DNA of 64,000 nucleotides from Litomosoides sigmodontis (lineage: Eukaryota > Nematoda > Chromadorea > Rhabditida > Onchocercidae). The notes under the pieces were generated by a model. That model searched no databases. It worked only from the letters and a program-made list of their open reading frames with translations, and was not told the DNA's origin. The stretch covers positions 7,297,823-7,361,822 of the forward strand of contig OY718803.1 in the NCBI GenBank assembly GCA_963070105.1. The letters run 5' to 3'. The position numbers and the translations under genes are program-made. Below, one piece after another: positions 1 through 13,400 of the stretch (position 1 is its first letter; each line of letters begins with the position of its first letter).

Positions 1-107
1 GTGGGAAATGAGTTCAGTTTAGAGACTTTTTCACTTCATTGTTAGCAAAGCGATAGAAGTGAAATTTTAAACTAAAATTGAGTTAAAGGCAAAAACAAAA
101 ACAACAG

Positions 108-3100
108 AAGCAACAGCGTTGCATATGGCAGCAACTGGTGGGCACAGTAAAATTGTTAAAATTCTACTCGAAAATGGTGCGAATGCTGAAGATGAAAATA
201 TTGTTAGTCGTGTGTTTCGTAAAATTTGCGATCAAACTTTTCCTCTTTCCAAAATTATTGCCAAATTAAATTAAACTTATTTAATCGATCAATGTCGCCA
301 TTAATACTTTGCGCTTTCAATGCCTGTAAATTTCTGTTTTAGTTTATTTTGTTAATTATATAATTAATTAGCATGGGATGACTGCGCTTCATTTGGGTGC
401 TAAAAAAGGTTTCGTTCCAATGCTCAATGTTTTTGATCAATCATTGTGGCAGAAATGTTCAAAGAAGGTATTCTTAACGCTTCGTCGGATCGAAGAAAAA
501 AAGATGAAACTTTAATTTTTACCTTTTAACTGCCCACCTTTACAAAAGTTCACAACAAGGAAGTATATAACTTTACCCAAATTTGATAAATTTTTTATAC
601 ATTTAGACTGGCTTAAATGCGCTTCATATAGCTGCATATTATGGGAAGTCGGATTTTGTGATGGAAATGCTAAAATCTATACCGGGAAATTTACGATCCG
701 AACCACCAATTTATAATCATTATGTTGTGAAAGAATTTGCAAATGAAGTAAGAAAGTAATATCACTTCACTTTACAGACTTCTGACTTACGTCTGCGTGG
801 TACTTTGCATTTGTCACGTATTGTAAGTGGTTCTTTTTTCAGCCGCAACAAAAAATGAAGCGTAAATTGAGCTATAGCATCGATTTATTTAGAAGTTTTT
901 TCTTTCAAATATTTAATCATAAATTTTTCATCCTCCTAGGCTTTAATTTATTTAGTGTAAATTAGTGGAAAGTGATGTTAGCTGGAAAAACATTACATTA
1001 GATTTTTTAAATGCAATTATCTTTTGCAGTATGGCTTTACACCTTTACATTTGGCAGCACAATCCGGGCATGACTCATTGGTACGAATGTTGCTAAATGA
1101 GGGAGTTCAAGTGGATGTTACCTCAACTACTATGGTCACTTTGGTTACACTGAATCAATCGATTTCAATTTTCTTTCAGTGACCTGCCTATTTAAATTAT
1201 TTCGAAAATTTTTTTAAAGGAATTCACTTTATTCATTTTTTGTACATTTTAGCATCAGCTAACCTCTTCAGAATGTTATACCTCTTCACCTAGCAGCTCA
1301 GCAAGGTCATATTGCGGTAGTCGGAATGCTTTTATCGCGGTCAACCTATCAGCAGCACGCAAAAGACTGCCGTGGAAGAACACCACTGCATTTGGCTGCA
1401 ATGAATGGACATTATGAAATGGTTTCACTGCTGATCGCTCAAGGATCAAATATTAATGTCATGGATCAGGTTCATCTCACTCACTTGGTTTGGGCTGTAG
1501 TTTTGTACTTCAATTTGATCTTTTTACCTTTTAATTTTAGATTTGCAAAATTTAAATTTGCAGTTTACACTTACAATGAAACCAAAATGACATATAATAA
1601 GATTCAAAGTTGCCTGACTTTTGTTTTATTGATTTCGAATATTTCCGAGTTTTTGAAAATTTTATACAATTTTTTGACGTATAAATTGAAAATTCAAATG
1701 TTTAAAGGATGGATGGACAGGGATGCATTATGCTACTCAGGCAGGTCACTTGGATGTTGTCAAACTGTTTATAAAGAGTTCAGCTGATGCACAAGCAGAA
1801 ACGAAGGAAGGAAAGGTAGAAATTAAATTCAGAAGTTTTAAATTTGAGATTTAAAAATTACGACATGCAATATGCTCCGGTATGATTTCAGATACCATTG
1901 TGCTTCGCCGCTGCACGCAATCACGTTGACTGCTTATGTTTCCTGCTGAAGCAAAATCACGACACTCAGGCATTGATGGTCGATCGGAAGGTGAAAGCTA
2001 ATTTGACTGTTAAGCTAATTTAGCTTTTCTATAAAATTCTCGTTTAAGGTTTTCTTTACAAACTAGCTTCAGGTGTTAATTTTTGTAGTTCATTTTTGAT
2101 CTAATGGTTTGCGGCAAAGCGAATGATAATGAACCACTGAAGGAGTTCATCTTGCAAAGTCCAGCACCGATCGATACTGCTGTTAAGCTATCAGCGTTAT
2201 ATCATGAAATGAGTGAAAAGGAAAAGGCAAGCTGTTTATTTTGACTTATCAAATTTCTATTTTTATTAAGAATTCAAACATTTTTTCAACAACGAGAGGA
2301 AATCATGTCGCTCATACATCGGTTCCTTTGCTTTCGTTTTGTTAAAAGTTTGAAATTTGAATAACATTTTGCTGTTAACAGTGTATATGATCAATACTGA
2401 TTGGTCATAGCAGTTGGAATATATATTGGTTAGTTGGTCGATACAATGGCAACTCTAGAAATAATAGTGCTGAGGGAGGTGTTAGAGAAATGATCTCTAC
2501 TGATTGCTAGAGGAAAATGAAGGGTCAAGTTTGTCGTGCTGTAGGGAATTTCATATTCGATAACTCTTCAAATTTCAATGACATCTCTCTCTTCCATTTA
2601 AGAGAGTAATAATAGTGAAGTGAGTGGACTGAAATAACTGACGAGCGTCGGAGGGAGGATTAAATTAATGATTGGTTGCTTGTAAATCAATTCAGCAAGA
2701 TTTACTTTTGCGTAGGAACGAGCCAAAGACCTGTTAAATGTGTCGCGGTTTGCGGAAGAGATGGCTGTTGAATTGCTTGGCATAGCAGCAAGCCATTGCA
2801 ATCCTGCATTGCTGCTAAAGGCCAAAGACAACCGCGGACGACCGCTTTTGGATGTTTTGATCGAAAATGAGCAGGCAAGTTAACTGTGACAGTGAATGGT
2901 TGAAATGTGCTCAGAAGTGTGATCAGCTTCTTTCTTCCTCGTTGATTTTCAGAAAGAAGTAGTTTCCTATGCATCTGTACAGCGCTATCTTACGGAAATT
3001 TGGACCGGACGCGTGGAGTGGTCATTTGGTAAAACAGTTGCATTCACGTTGATGGTACTTATTTGTCCACCAGCTTGGTTTTATTTTTCGCTACCGCTTG

Positions 3101-5819
3101 ATACGCGTATTGGACGCGCTCCGATCATCAAATTTGTCTGTCACATTGGTAATATTTTATTAATGCTATGAAAAGTTCCTTTTTTCTCTCCACTTACATT
3201 AGTAGAAATAAACAGAAGGAAATTTGGTGTTCGACAAAGATGAAAATGAAAGATAATTTTGAAAAGCATTTTAGTGTCGCATATATACTTTACGATTTTG
3301 CTTACAATTGTGGTGCTCAGTCTGACACGTAAAATTTACGAAGTACGGAGTATTGTGCCGAATTCTGTTGAATGGTTGTTGCTTCTCTGGCTTTCTGGAA
3401 ATCTCGTTTCTGAGCTGTCCAATGTGGGTGGTGGTGGTTCGGGTCTTGGAATTGTGAAGGTTGTATTTTAACTACGCGAAATTGAACTTTTACACTCTTA
3501 AATCAACTTATTGGTTAGTTACAGTTAGGTCAAAAAGTTCCGTGAGTGATAACAAGTGAATGCAGCTGCAACTGATGCAGTCTTCACAGGGATAAGTGAT
3601 AAGTGGATAAATGAATGTGTAACCTGAAAAGACTAAGCTTACACTGACAATTAGCATCCTCTCGCTCAGTACAGTTAGATAAGAATTAGTTCGGTGACGA
3701 CGTCATCTACACGTGAAATATTTTTAGGTGCTAATTTTGGTGCTTAGCGCAGTTGCAATAGCGGTGCATATCCTTGCCTTCCTCTTACCGGCCTTTTTCA
3801 TGCAACACTTGAACGACGACGAAAAGATGCATTTTGTGCGGACAATGCTCTATTTGAGGAATCAGCTATTTGCGCTCGCCCTGCTCTTTTCCTTCGTTGA
3901 ATTTTTGGACTTCCTCACTGTCCATCATTTATTCGGTCCATGGGCTATTATTATACGAGACCTTATGTATGATCTTCTCAGGTATCACCTTTTTTTTACT
4001 TCAAATTATTTCATTATTCGACTGATTATATTTTGAATTGTTTTTATTGTTTTGTATTTTAGAGGGTATCATTAATCAATGTTTTTGAAGTAATCAGAAA
4101 GTTGTTATTCGTTTATTTCTAAAAAATTGCTTGAGTGTTCGATATGATAAGCGAAAAAGAGAATGAGTTGCGTTCGTTGTTTTTTTGCTTAATGAAATAA
4201 ATCAAAGATTTCAACTTCAATTATTTCAATTATCTTGCATTTTAATTGTTCAATCACTTTAAGATTTCTTGTTATATTATTGCTGTTCATATCGGGTTTT
4301 ACTCTACATATCACCTCGATCTTTCAGGTAATTAAAATGCAGAGGTTTTTTAAAGAGCCATTCTCGCATTAGACAGTCAAGAAATTACTTATACAAAGTG
4401 TTAAAAACTCAGAATTGTACTTCAAAAAAAAGCCAAAAATTGATCCGTAAATTTATTTCTAAATTTAGAAATTAGTCAATAAATTACTTTGTTATATAAT
4501 ATTGCTTTCGAGAGGAATGCATGGGTAATCGAAATGTAAGTTTTAGCCAGCTTACCAACCTGTGGATGCGAATGACGCACGATGGATGCGTCTTGCGTCA
4601 CCGGAGCAAGCTCTTGAAATGTTGTTCTTCTCACTGTTCGGATTAGTGGAACCGGATACAATGCCACCACTTCATTTAGTTCCTGACTTTGGAAAAATTA
4701 TTTTAAAAATGATTTTTGGAATCTACTTATTGGTTACCTTAATTGTAAGTAATTTTCGAAACTTTATAACTTTAATTTAATATTTAAGGAACAACGGGTT
4801 TAAGCATTAGCGATTCAATGGGCTAACTTTTGAAGTGTTAGAAGAAAAAAGTTTGAATGCTAAAGAGTTAGGATGAACATTTTGTAGGTTTTGATAAACT
4901 TACTGATTGCAATGATGTCTGATACGTATCAGCGGATTCAAGCGCAGTCGGACAAGGAGTGGAAGTTCGGTCGTGCAATTCTGATTCGGAAGATGAACAA
5001 ACGTTCTGCCACTCCAGCGCCCATCAATATGCTAACAAAATTGATAATTTTCCTCAAAGTAGCCTATCGAAATAACTGTAAGCGATTTTTCCATCAATCA
5101 TCGAACATATTTCGTAGACAAAAGAGAAAGTTGGAGTGCAATGAAATTTATTGCAGTAAAATTATGCACGCAAAAAGCTCAACGTGATCTTAGACACGAG
5201 GAGAACATTGACGCATTTTCGATGGGCGGTGATGCGGGACGTCATAGTCCGGCTATTTTCGCTGATGATGATACTACTGGTAACACTTCTTTCCCTCCTG
5301 ACGTACGCTAAAATTCACGGAAACTTTGAATCTTAGAAGTGTGAAAGAACGATATGACTGTTTCTCAATGTTCTTTTCTGTTTTTTTCTTTCCCACTGGC
5401 TTTATCCTTCCACTTTCTTTTCCTATCAAAAGTAAGTGATAAGCCAACATCAGTTAAGGTAAAATTATGCTTACTTTGGATTGCTTGTTGGTTAAATCTC
5501 TCAAAATTTCCAACGTACCTATTTGTTATTAATATCTCGACTAGTCTATTCGTTGTTGTGGACTTTTACCTTAATTAAATTAAGCCTTAAAATTCTTTTA
5601 AGGGATTAAATGCAAAAATTTTTAATTGAATTGTTTGAAAACTTTTTCTTCAATCTTTCTGTCCCAGAAATTCGATGTGGTCAAAATGAGGAATTGGGAA
5701 GAAATGATGATTGGAATATCGAAACAGTAATTGATTGGAAACGTATCGTCGATATGTACTATCAAATAAATGGTAAGGTTGATACGGAAGATGTACGTGC
5801 GGAAGAACAACCATCGTAA
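108..5819 (+). CDS. trp-4: TRPN (NOMPC/TRP-4) mechanosensory channel, 3' part
   Basis: TRPN channels are force-gated cation channels of ciliated mechanosensory neurons. Seventeen in-phase exons give about 833 residues: 108-202, 372-467, 607-747, 1030-1134, 1272-1469, 1708-1815, 1892-1990, 2089-2226, 2716-2874, 2953-3148, 3275-3459, 3728-3981, 4264-4327, 4547-4744, 4888-5077, 5157-5279 and 5668-5819. The early exons encode ankyrin repeats (for example GRTPLHLAAMNGHYEMV). These are followed by the linker, six membrane segments starting near 3040, a pore region (EMLFFSLFGLVEPD) and S6 plus TRP-box (INLLIAMMSDTYQRI, WKFGRAILIRKM). The C-terminus ends in a conserved acidic and tryptophan-containing tail. 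The remaining ankyrin repeats and the start codon lie outside the window to the left. The end of exon 4 (1134) is the least certain junction. Two introns (2227-2715 and 2875-2952) begin with GC rather than GT. The match to the nematode TRP-4 family is strong over the whole length. Confidence 0.95.
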
Positions 5820-7449
5820 GTGCGGGAAACGGTCACAACATGTGTTTGTGTTTTGCAACGGTTAAAATTTAAACTGCTTGAATGGATATGTTCGAAGTAA
5901 TAGAATACCATATGTTTGAAATATCTGATAAATATTATTCTTCTATTCATCCTATCAATTTATTCATTTCCTTCAAGCATTTCAAGTGCCACAAGAGTTA
6001 TCTATTTTTCCTTCCAACTTACTCTCTACATCCTTATTATTTTTATTTGTGCATAAAGCGTCAATCATCATTTATTTGTTGAAATAAATTTTCAAAAAAC
6101 AATTTTTCACAGAAATTGACAATGAAATACACAAGGAAATATTTAACATTTCGTAAAATTGACACGGCGCAAAATAAATTACAGTTGAAAAATATTTAAA
6201 TATTGTTTGGAAACAAAGTTATGCAGCAGTATGAAATGGCAATGCTTTATTACTTTATCATATCACTAATTCCTTGCCACTCTCTCTCTCGTGTTAAATT
6301 GAAATTAAAGTAATAACATTGAGATTTATTTGACCTTCAAGTGACCTTCATAATTCCCATCCGTCTAGCCACTAAAATTATGCCATATCTTATTTCATGC
6401 TTTATCTTGAAAATCAAACCTTGGCAGTTAGTTAAGTAATCAGAAATGACTTCACATGTCGATAATTAGATCATTGAGTATTTGCAAAGTTTCATAGAAC
6501 ATTTCTCTCTCACTCATCGCAGTATTCTCATGATCGGTCTCTGTAATTAGCATATCTATCAAAACTAAAATTAAATAGAATGGAGCAGTAAGCGATATGC
6601 AGCGGTCGTGCAATAAGGCAGCTCCAGCTTCTTACCTGTATTTAACTCCTTATTCAAACATATCGATTCGATTACACCGATCTCTTGCTCAATCGATTCA
6701 ATCATTTCATCGAAATTATAACCTCTGAAGCACTATGGGTGGTGCGATATATAATAATAGAGAAAAAGGTCTTTCCTAATATTACACTTTTTATTTGAAA
6801 TGCAAACTTTTAGTTTAGCAATGCAATTAGTATTAACGAGTAGTCAATCTCTCACCCATTTCAGAAATTAATTTTCTAATTAATGAATCTTTGAAATTTA
6901 AAATTACTTCCCATAAAGGCAAATACACACCTATTCCTCATTATCTCTAATTGCATATACTCAAGCCATCTGATGATATTATCTTCACAGCACCGTTTAC
7001 CTGTATTCCGGAAAGTTTCCGGAAAAGTACTAAAAACAAACACCTTTTTTGATGTTGTTTCGTGATACTTTTCCGTTATTTTTCTTAAGCTTTTATTTTT
7101 CTTAATATTATGTGGCCTGAAAATTTTCTGCCTCATTTTACATTAGAACTTTCAAAGTATTCATTTCTTCCTCAAACGCTAATTTTAATTGAAATTTTTA
7201 GAATAATTGAATTTCAAAAAGGGGCAAAGGAAGAGAGAGCAAAGTGTGTTATTTACAGCAAATAATAATAATAATAATTAGCAACTTTGCACTATCACGC
7301 CTTAGCAATTTTCCCCAATTCGATTTCTTTTAAATGAACAAGTCCAAGAAGTGTTTAGTTTTTAGCACTGAGCTATCTGAGGTGATAAACGTTAATTTAC
7401 ATTTACTTATACTTTTGAGGAGAGATTTGCTTTCTTTTCAAGTAACTTA
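5820..7449. other. Intergenic, between convergent genes
   Basis: This AT-rich spacer holds the 3' ends of the TRPN gene on the left and the 7TM receptor gene on the right, which converge here. It has no convincing exon on either strand. An (AAT)n microsatellite lies at 7260-7278. Nothing else is recognisable. Confidence 0.6.
7260..7278. repeat. (AAT)n microsatellite
   Basis: About six perfect AAT units, seen directly in the sequence, in the spacer downstream of the 7TM receptor gene. Confidence 0.9.
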
Positions 7450-10400
7450 TTATGCATCTAACTGAATTCTTCTGGTGATAGAATTATCAGTTTTCGAATT
7501 GCGTCCAGTTCGCGCATCCATGAGCGCTTCCGGATACACATGGGCTTCGCTGGTCGCTGTTGGTGGCGAAATATTCGACAAGGAAAGGTTAATGATATTT
7601 TTGGGTAAAATATTAATTGCTGTGGGAGATAACTTAGCTGAAAGTTTTAAATCGAAAAAGAATTTTTATAAAACTTTCATACACACAATTATCCATGAAA
7701 TCGGTGCTTGCATGGCGAAACTTTTATTAATTATTTTTTGACGTCTAATTGAACTTAGAAGGATTAATTCACAGTGAACCGTTGTAGTACATTTCAACTG
7801 ATAACACTAATTCTTCGACATTTGCGCTTCTCACTTTGAAATAATTGAGAGAGAAGTAATTAATAGGAAATTTTTTTTAGTCCTTATTTTCTAATAAATT
7901 GCTGCAAAAATGGGAAATAAAAGTTTTTTTAATTTCAGCTTTATTTCGTAATTTTTTAAAGCATTGAAACGTTTTCAAATTTCATTCTAATGTTTTAATG
8001 AGAATACCTACCGGATTTCTGTTCAATTAACACTTCATAAATAATTGGATTGACTACTTGAATTTTGCAGCTTTTAGCTTTCTTCTTCGGGACGCATTTC
8101 AATAATTTCAATTTTATATAGCGCGCAATGAAACAATCCGCGAAGTGTAATTTACACCAATCTGACCGTTTTTTTTTGTAAATTATTTTTAATTTGCTTT
8201 TTCTAATTTCCAACTAAATTCTCTTAACATTTCTGCAAATAACATTCGGTGAGGTTTTCTTTTCTAATAGCACCGTGTTTGTTCGAGATTTGCATGCACA
8301 AGCTGTTACGGCGAAATCTTTCTTGACATTCTTTTTTGCAGAAGCGAAAAATTTTTTAGTTGAAAAAAATTTCTGACAAAGTTTACTGATATTTGGATGG
8401 GTTCTCGCTGATAAAACAGTATTATCGTTATCGAATGATTCCTGACTGGAAACAGTTATATCCGCAAAGGATACATCGGTAAGCTCTGAGCTTAAGCTTG
8501 ACGTTCCAATCGTATTTTTCGTTTCAGATAAGCTTGAATCGTGATAGGTCAGCATATTGTTCGACTCACTGCAATGAATTTTGAAATTTTTTGTAGGTTG
8601 AAATTAAATTCTCAAGAACTCTGAAAATGGCAGTCAATTTCACGCCTACGTAAAGTGCAGAACGCTAAAATCTAATTGAAGCACTTAAAAATTACATGAA
8701 AGTTTAAATAAATTACTAATGAGCGGAAGCATTTGAAAATGATAACCTTTCGGTTTGATTTGAGAATATAAAATGATAAATTTATTGCTTATTTAATTAA
8801 GTTGTTTTTTTGAAATTGTACGCTTTTATTCAAATTAAATTACATGGTAAAATTGCAATCAAATTTGCGATAGTTAATTCAACAAGCAGTTATTTGAAGG
8901 TTTCTAAAAGAAGGAATTAATTTAGAGAAAAACGAAGAGGACTTTAAAAAAAGCAGAAATAGGCTTTCCATTGTGCAAAGGCATATGCATCAAAGGATGA
9001 CAACGTGGACTCTGACCTCTTTGGACAGGTCACATGTCTGCAAAACTATCAAGTCTTAAAGTTTGGTTCATAAACTAGAAAAGTAGGAGTTAAATAGCTG
9101 ATAAATTCAGGTGGATAATTTATGCTTTAATGTGAAATGTTGACCAACAGGAACAGCATCACTATGACTGCGCCGATACGACGATGCGAATTTCGATTGT
9201 AAATTTCGATGGCACAGCAACTACAAGAGAAATTTGACAATCAAATGACAAAATTAAATGAAAGAGTTTTAATTAAAAAAAAGCGTTCTGCCCATAAAAG
9301 TAGTATGAAATTATTTAAGTTAATAAATTACAGTGTGAACTATTATAAGACCGAAAGAAGAAAGTGGAATGTTTGCCAGTCATTTAAATATAAAGTTTCA
9401 AATTTTTTACAAATTCATTGATTATTTGAATTTAAAAACTGGGAAATATACCTTAGGAAAGAAGTCATCGGAATGTATGGTATGCGAACTCTTTGAGGAT
9501 GGAGCAGTGGTCGACGCCAAAAATCGCTTTTGCTTTGATCTTTTCTTGGCTCTTTTTTGACAACAAATTAGCACTGTTGTATTGCTAACACATCGCCCAA
9601 TCCATCGCAGCTGCAAGCGCAAATGTTTGATATGAAGGAAAAATACCTGACAAATTTGAAATTAGAACTGTCCTAACTAGAGAAATTTGAATAGCTAATG
9701 AAAATTACCTTAGCATTCATTACAGGCACCCTTAGCGCCACCACTAATGGATTAAAGAGAGGATCGACGAATGCGGCAATTCTTGCAAGCTGAAACCACT
9801 GGAACCATTCCGTCGCATCTGCCCGACTTTCAGACCAAAAAACAGCTATTTCAACGAATGACTGTCCAACGATTGAAATGAAATGGGCGCAAATGGACAG
9901 GAGGAGAGTATTAAAGAGCATCTCACGACGTCGTTGTGGTTTGCACTCACTGAAAACATTCTTTCTCTACTAAAACCATCTTTTTTTTTAAAAAAAAATG
10001 GAGACGAAATAGAATTTTTATATCTCTTTTAGTAAAAACGGAGTTAAAAAATTGCATTTCAATTTTTTTTATCTTTGAATTTATACAAGTAATTTGAATT
10101 AACAAATTAACAATTAAACTGCGAAAGAAAATAAAAAATGTTTTGCTGAATAGGACGAGGGAGAACCGTTTCTCTCCACTCAACACATCGTTTTGTTCAC
10201 GTACGTGACGATGGTAGCAAACTGTCACAATAAATATCACCAATGCTATCACCAGACAGGTTAAAGTGAAAAGCGTATGACCACGTAACAAATAAACGCC
10301 AAAATTGTGAAATGGTAAAATTCGATCGCAAAGATCACCAAAAACGTTGTAGTCAGCTAGCATTAAACTGAAACTAATATTTTTTCCATAAGAAAACATT

Positions 10401-13400
10401 GAACTAAAATTCAGTCAAGTCGTTTCATAATCATTTCTAGCCTAAATTAATTAACGTTCACTTCTGGTACATTCACAATAGTTTGCATAATGGTAGTAGC
10501 AATTAATGATTTATAGCAACTTTTAAAATCATTATTATGATAATCGTGATTACGATAAAATTGAACCTTATTTCAGTACACTGAACGTGTTGACGTCTTT
10601 TCAAAGTGTGAAATATTTGATCGAAAAAATGAATTGCTACAAGTTGAACGGAGGAGAATAAGAAATGCGTGGTGAATAGGAATATCCAAACAATTGCAAA
10701 AATTGAAATGACGCACTTCCGTGATAGCCGTATTGATTCACCGGCCATTGATCGATTGATAAGAACCTGAAATTTACGGCACCGTAATTTTTAACGTGAT
10801 ATTATTTACAAATCAATTTCCGCAATGCCATTTTCCACTATAACAGTTGCAATCACTGCTACTTTTGTGATGTCATTTTTGACAAGCCTTTCTACAACAA
10901 TTCCATTTATCTAGCAGTGTGAATTTTAGGATGAACTAAATTCAAATAAAATTCACAAATTTTTTTCCTTGCACATACCAATATAAGAATGAGTAAATTG
11001 GTAAGGCCTAAAAGGGAACCATTTTGTGCCAGTGAATAAAGCGTCTCTTGAACCATTTGTTGTACGAATTTATTCGCTTCAAACAAATTCGCATTTAACG
11101 TTTCAGTTATGATCAATGATGCTGGAAGAGTTCCATCGAATTTCTGAGAAAAAAAGTACTAACAGCAATTAAATGCAAATGATTTGCAAATGTGTTCATA
11201 GAAATTGAAACTCTTTTCGTTGTTCCAAAGTTTAGCGAAGTTCGATGAGTGCTAGAAAAAACTTCTGGAAGGTTCCTTGGACGGATTTTAGCTTTCTCCG
11301 CGACGAATTATTCCCACACTAATAAGTTTATCCAGTTCTTCTTTTGAATAACAATAAAGGGGAATTTGTGGAAGACAGAAAATGATTTGCTTTTAAATAA
11401 TCCCTCCAACTAGCATTTTAATGAAATTAGGAATTATTCATCAAAGATCAATCTCCATACCGCCACCATCATATCTACCTGTAATCCGAAATTTCATAGA
11501 TTCAAAGAAAAAGAGTTGTGCGTGCAATTTACCATTTTTCTTTTTTGCTAAGTTGAATGATCAAAACGCACGCAACAAGTAAGCAATTTGTTAAAAAATT
11601 TTTCAGAAGAAACTTTATAAATTTTATTGAAAATCTTTTTTATGCGTGCAAATTCTGAATTGAAAAGAAATGGAAGAATTGAAATAATGCCATTTACACT
11701 TTTTTTTGCATTTTATCGTTCTCTGTTGCAGTTTTTTTCATCTTTCATTTTTTTTGCATTTCTCAATTATCTTTCCATTTATTTGCTTACTCTTTTCTTG
11801 TAAAGAATTAAAAGAAAATTTCATTTAATTTTTTACTAATTAAGTGGAAGAAATGGCTACCAAGTGGCTTAGCGAGCGATACGAACTCTCTTCGACAGTT
11901 TGAGAGAGCAAAAAAATGAAGGATACGATAAATAAGGAGTTCGAGAAGATAATGTTAAATATGAAGAGCACCATTACTGTCGATAAATGCTTATATGTTT
12001 TCCACAGTAATAGCAGCAATGTTACGGTAACAGTTACCACTAATAGTAGAAGGAACGTTTCAATATAAAGACCAATTTCAGCAAACCATGCGATATTGCT
12101 GCAATGGAACTTAATAACATCATTTTAAATTAAAATTTAGCATCAAGATCGTTGGCAAATTAACACTATTTACAAATCAATATTATTATTGTTATTGTTA
12201 TTATTATTATTTCCTCTGATGAATTAATCGATGGCTAATATCATCATTATAGCATCAAAACATACAGTAAAGCAACAATTACTGATGATTTTTTTTGTTA
12301 ATTAATTTCAAATATCGATGAATGGATTACCGGATTTCCGCACTTGTTCGTGCATGAATGGATAGGTTCATGTTTGAATGAGCAATTTCACGTCGACAGC
12401 AATTAAACTTATCGTTATCACTCTTATCACTATCACCGATAAAATCCTTTCTACCAGTACTGCTATTACTGTCACTTTCATTGTTAGCAAAAATGAATCG
12501 CTTCTCTTTCTGCTGCTTAATACACCTAACAAAACAATTTTAGCAATTTTTAAAATGAAAACAAACTTCAAATTTTTGTAAATTCTTTCACTTCGAATTA
12601 ACATTTCCGCACGGTTTACGTTAATTTTGAATTATTTTCACAAGTTTTGTGTAAATTCAATTTAAAAGTTTAGCGCTAACATGTCGGTTTTGTCGAGCTG
12701 ATGTCTTAATTTGACAGCTGTAATGCTGAAGAGTTGAAGATGGATGCGTGTCCTCAGGACAATTTTCAACAGTCGGCTGTCATTATTAATTGCTGATAAG
12801 AGATAGTCGCTGGAAGAACAGAAATATGTAATTTTAATACTCAATAACTAAAGTAACTAATTATTTTGCAACAATGAATGCTATCCGACCATCCCGTCTT
12901 CTCATCAAATTTCACCAGTATTACGCCCCACCCCGGTCTTCCTGTAGCTTAAGAGTTCGACCTTAATAAATTCATAAAATATGTATCGTTAGAGAGTGCT
13001 TCACCAAACGATGAATAGTTTGGTAGGATATTTGTGGAAAAATCATTCAGCGTATGACAGTCTCCAGCAAAGCGCTGGAAAAACGTATTCATCTTGATCA
13101 GTCGTAGAACTGAGTGCCCCGAACACATCTGAAATTCTTGTCCAATTAGCAGACAGGAAGTGACATCAGCACTGATAGTAGCTATTTTGAAGTGAAGGAG
13201 GAGATTTGAAATTGTGTGATCAGATGAGTATGGCAAAAGTAAAACCTTTCTGAGAAGAAGTAATTTATCGTCTGACTTGTCTGCGAGGCAACGTCGAAAC
13301 AGGTCTCTGTTTGTGCTCTGTATTTGCTCACAGATGATGCTTCAAAGAGTTGCTTCAATACTCTCTCATCAGTGATTGCAGCTATCAACTCTTATCATAT

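Noticed and set aside
1326..1787. Single 153-codon open frame as a gene
   Set aside because: Only the first part (to 1469) is coding, as an ankyrin exon of the TRPN gene. The rest is read-through into an intron.
7475..7741. Plus-strand open frame of 88 codons
   Set aside because: It overlaps the proposed last exon of the minus-strand 7TM receptor, whose phase fits. The plus frame has no splice partners and no family resemblance.
8214..8555. Stand-alone minus-strand gene of 113 codons
   Set aside because: It begins just inside an exon that has an acceptor and phase matching the receptor tail, so it is better read as part of that gene.
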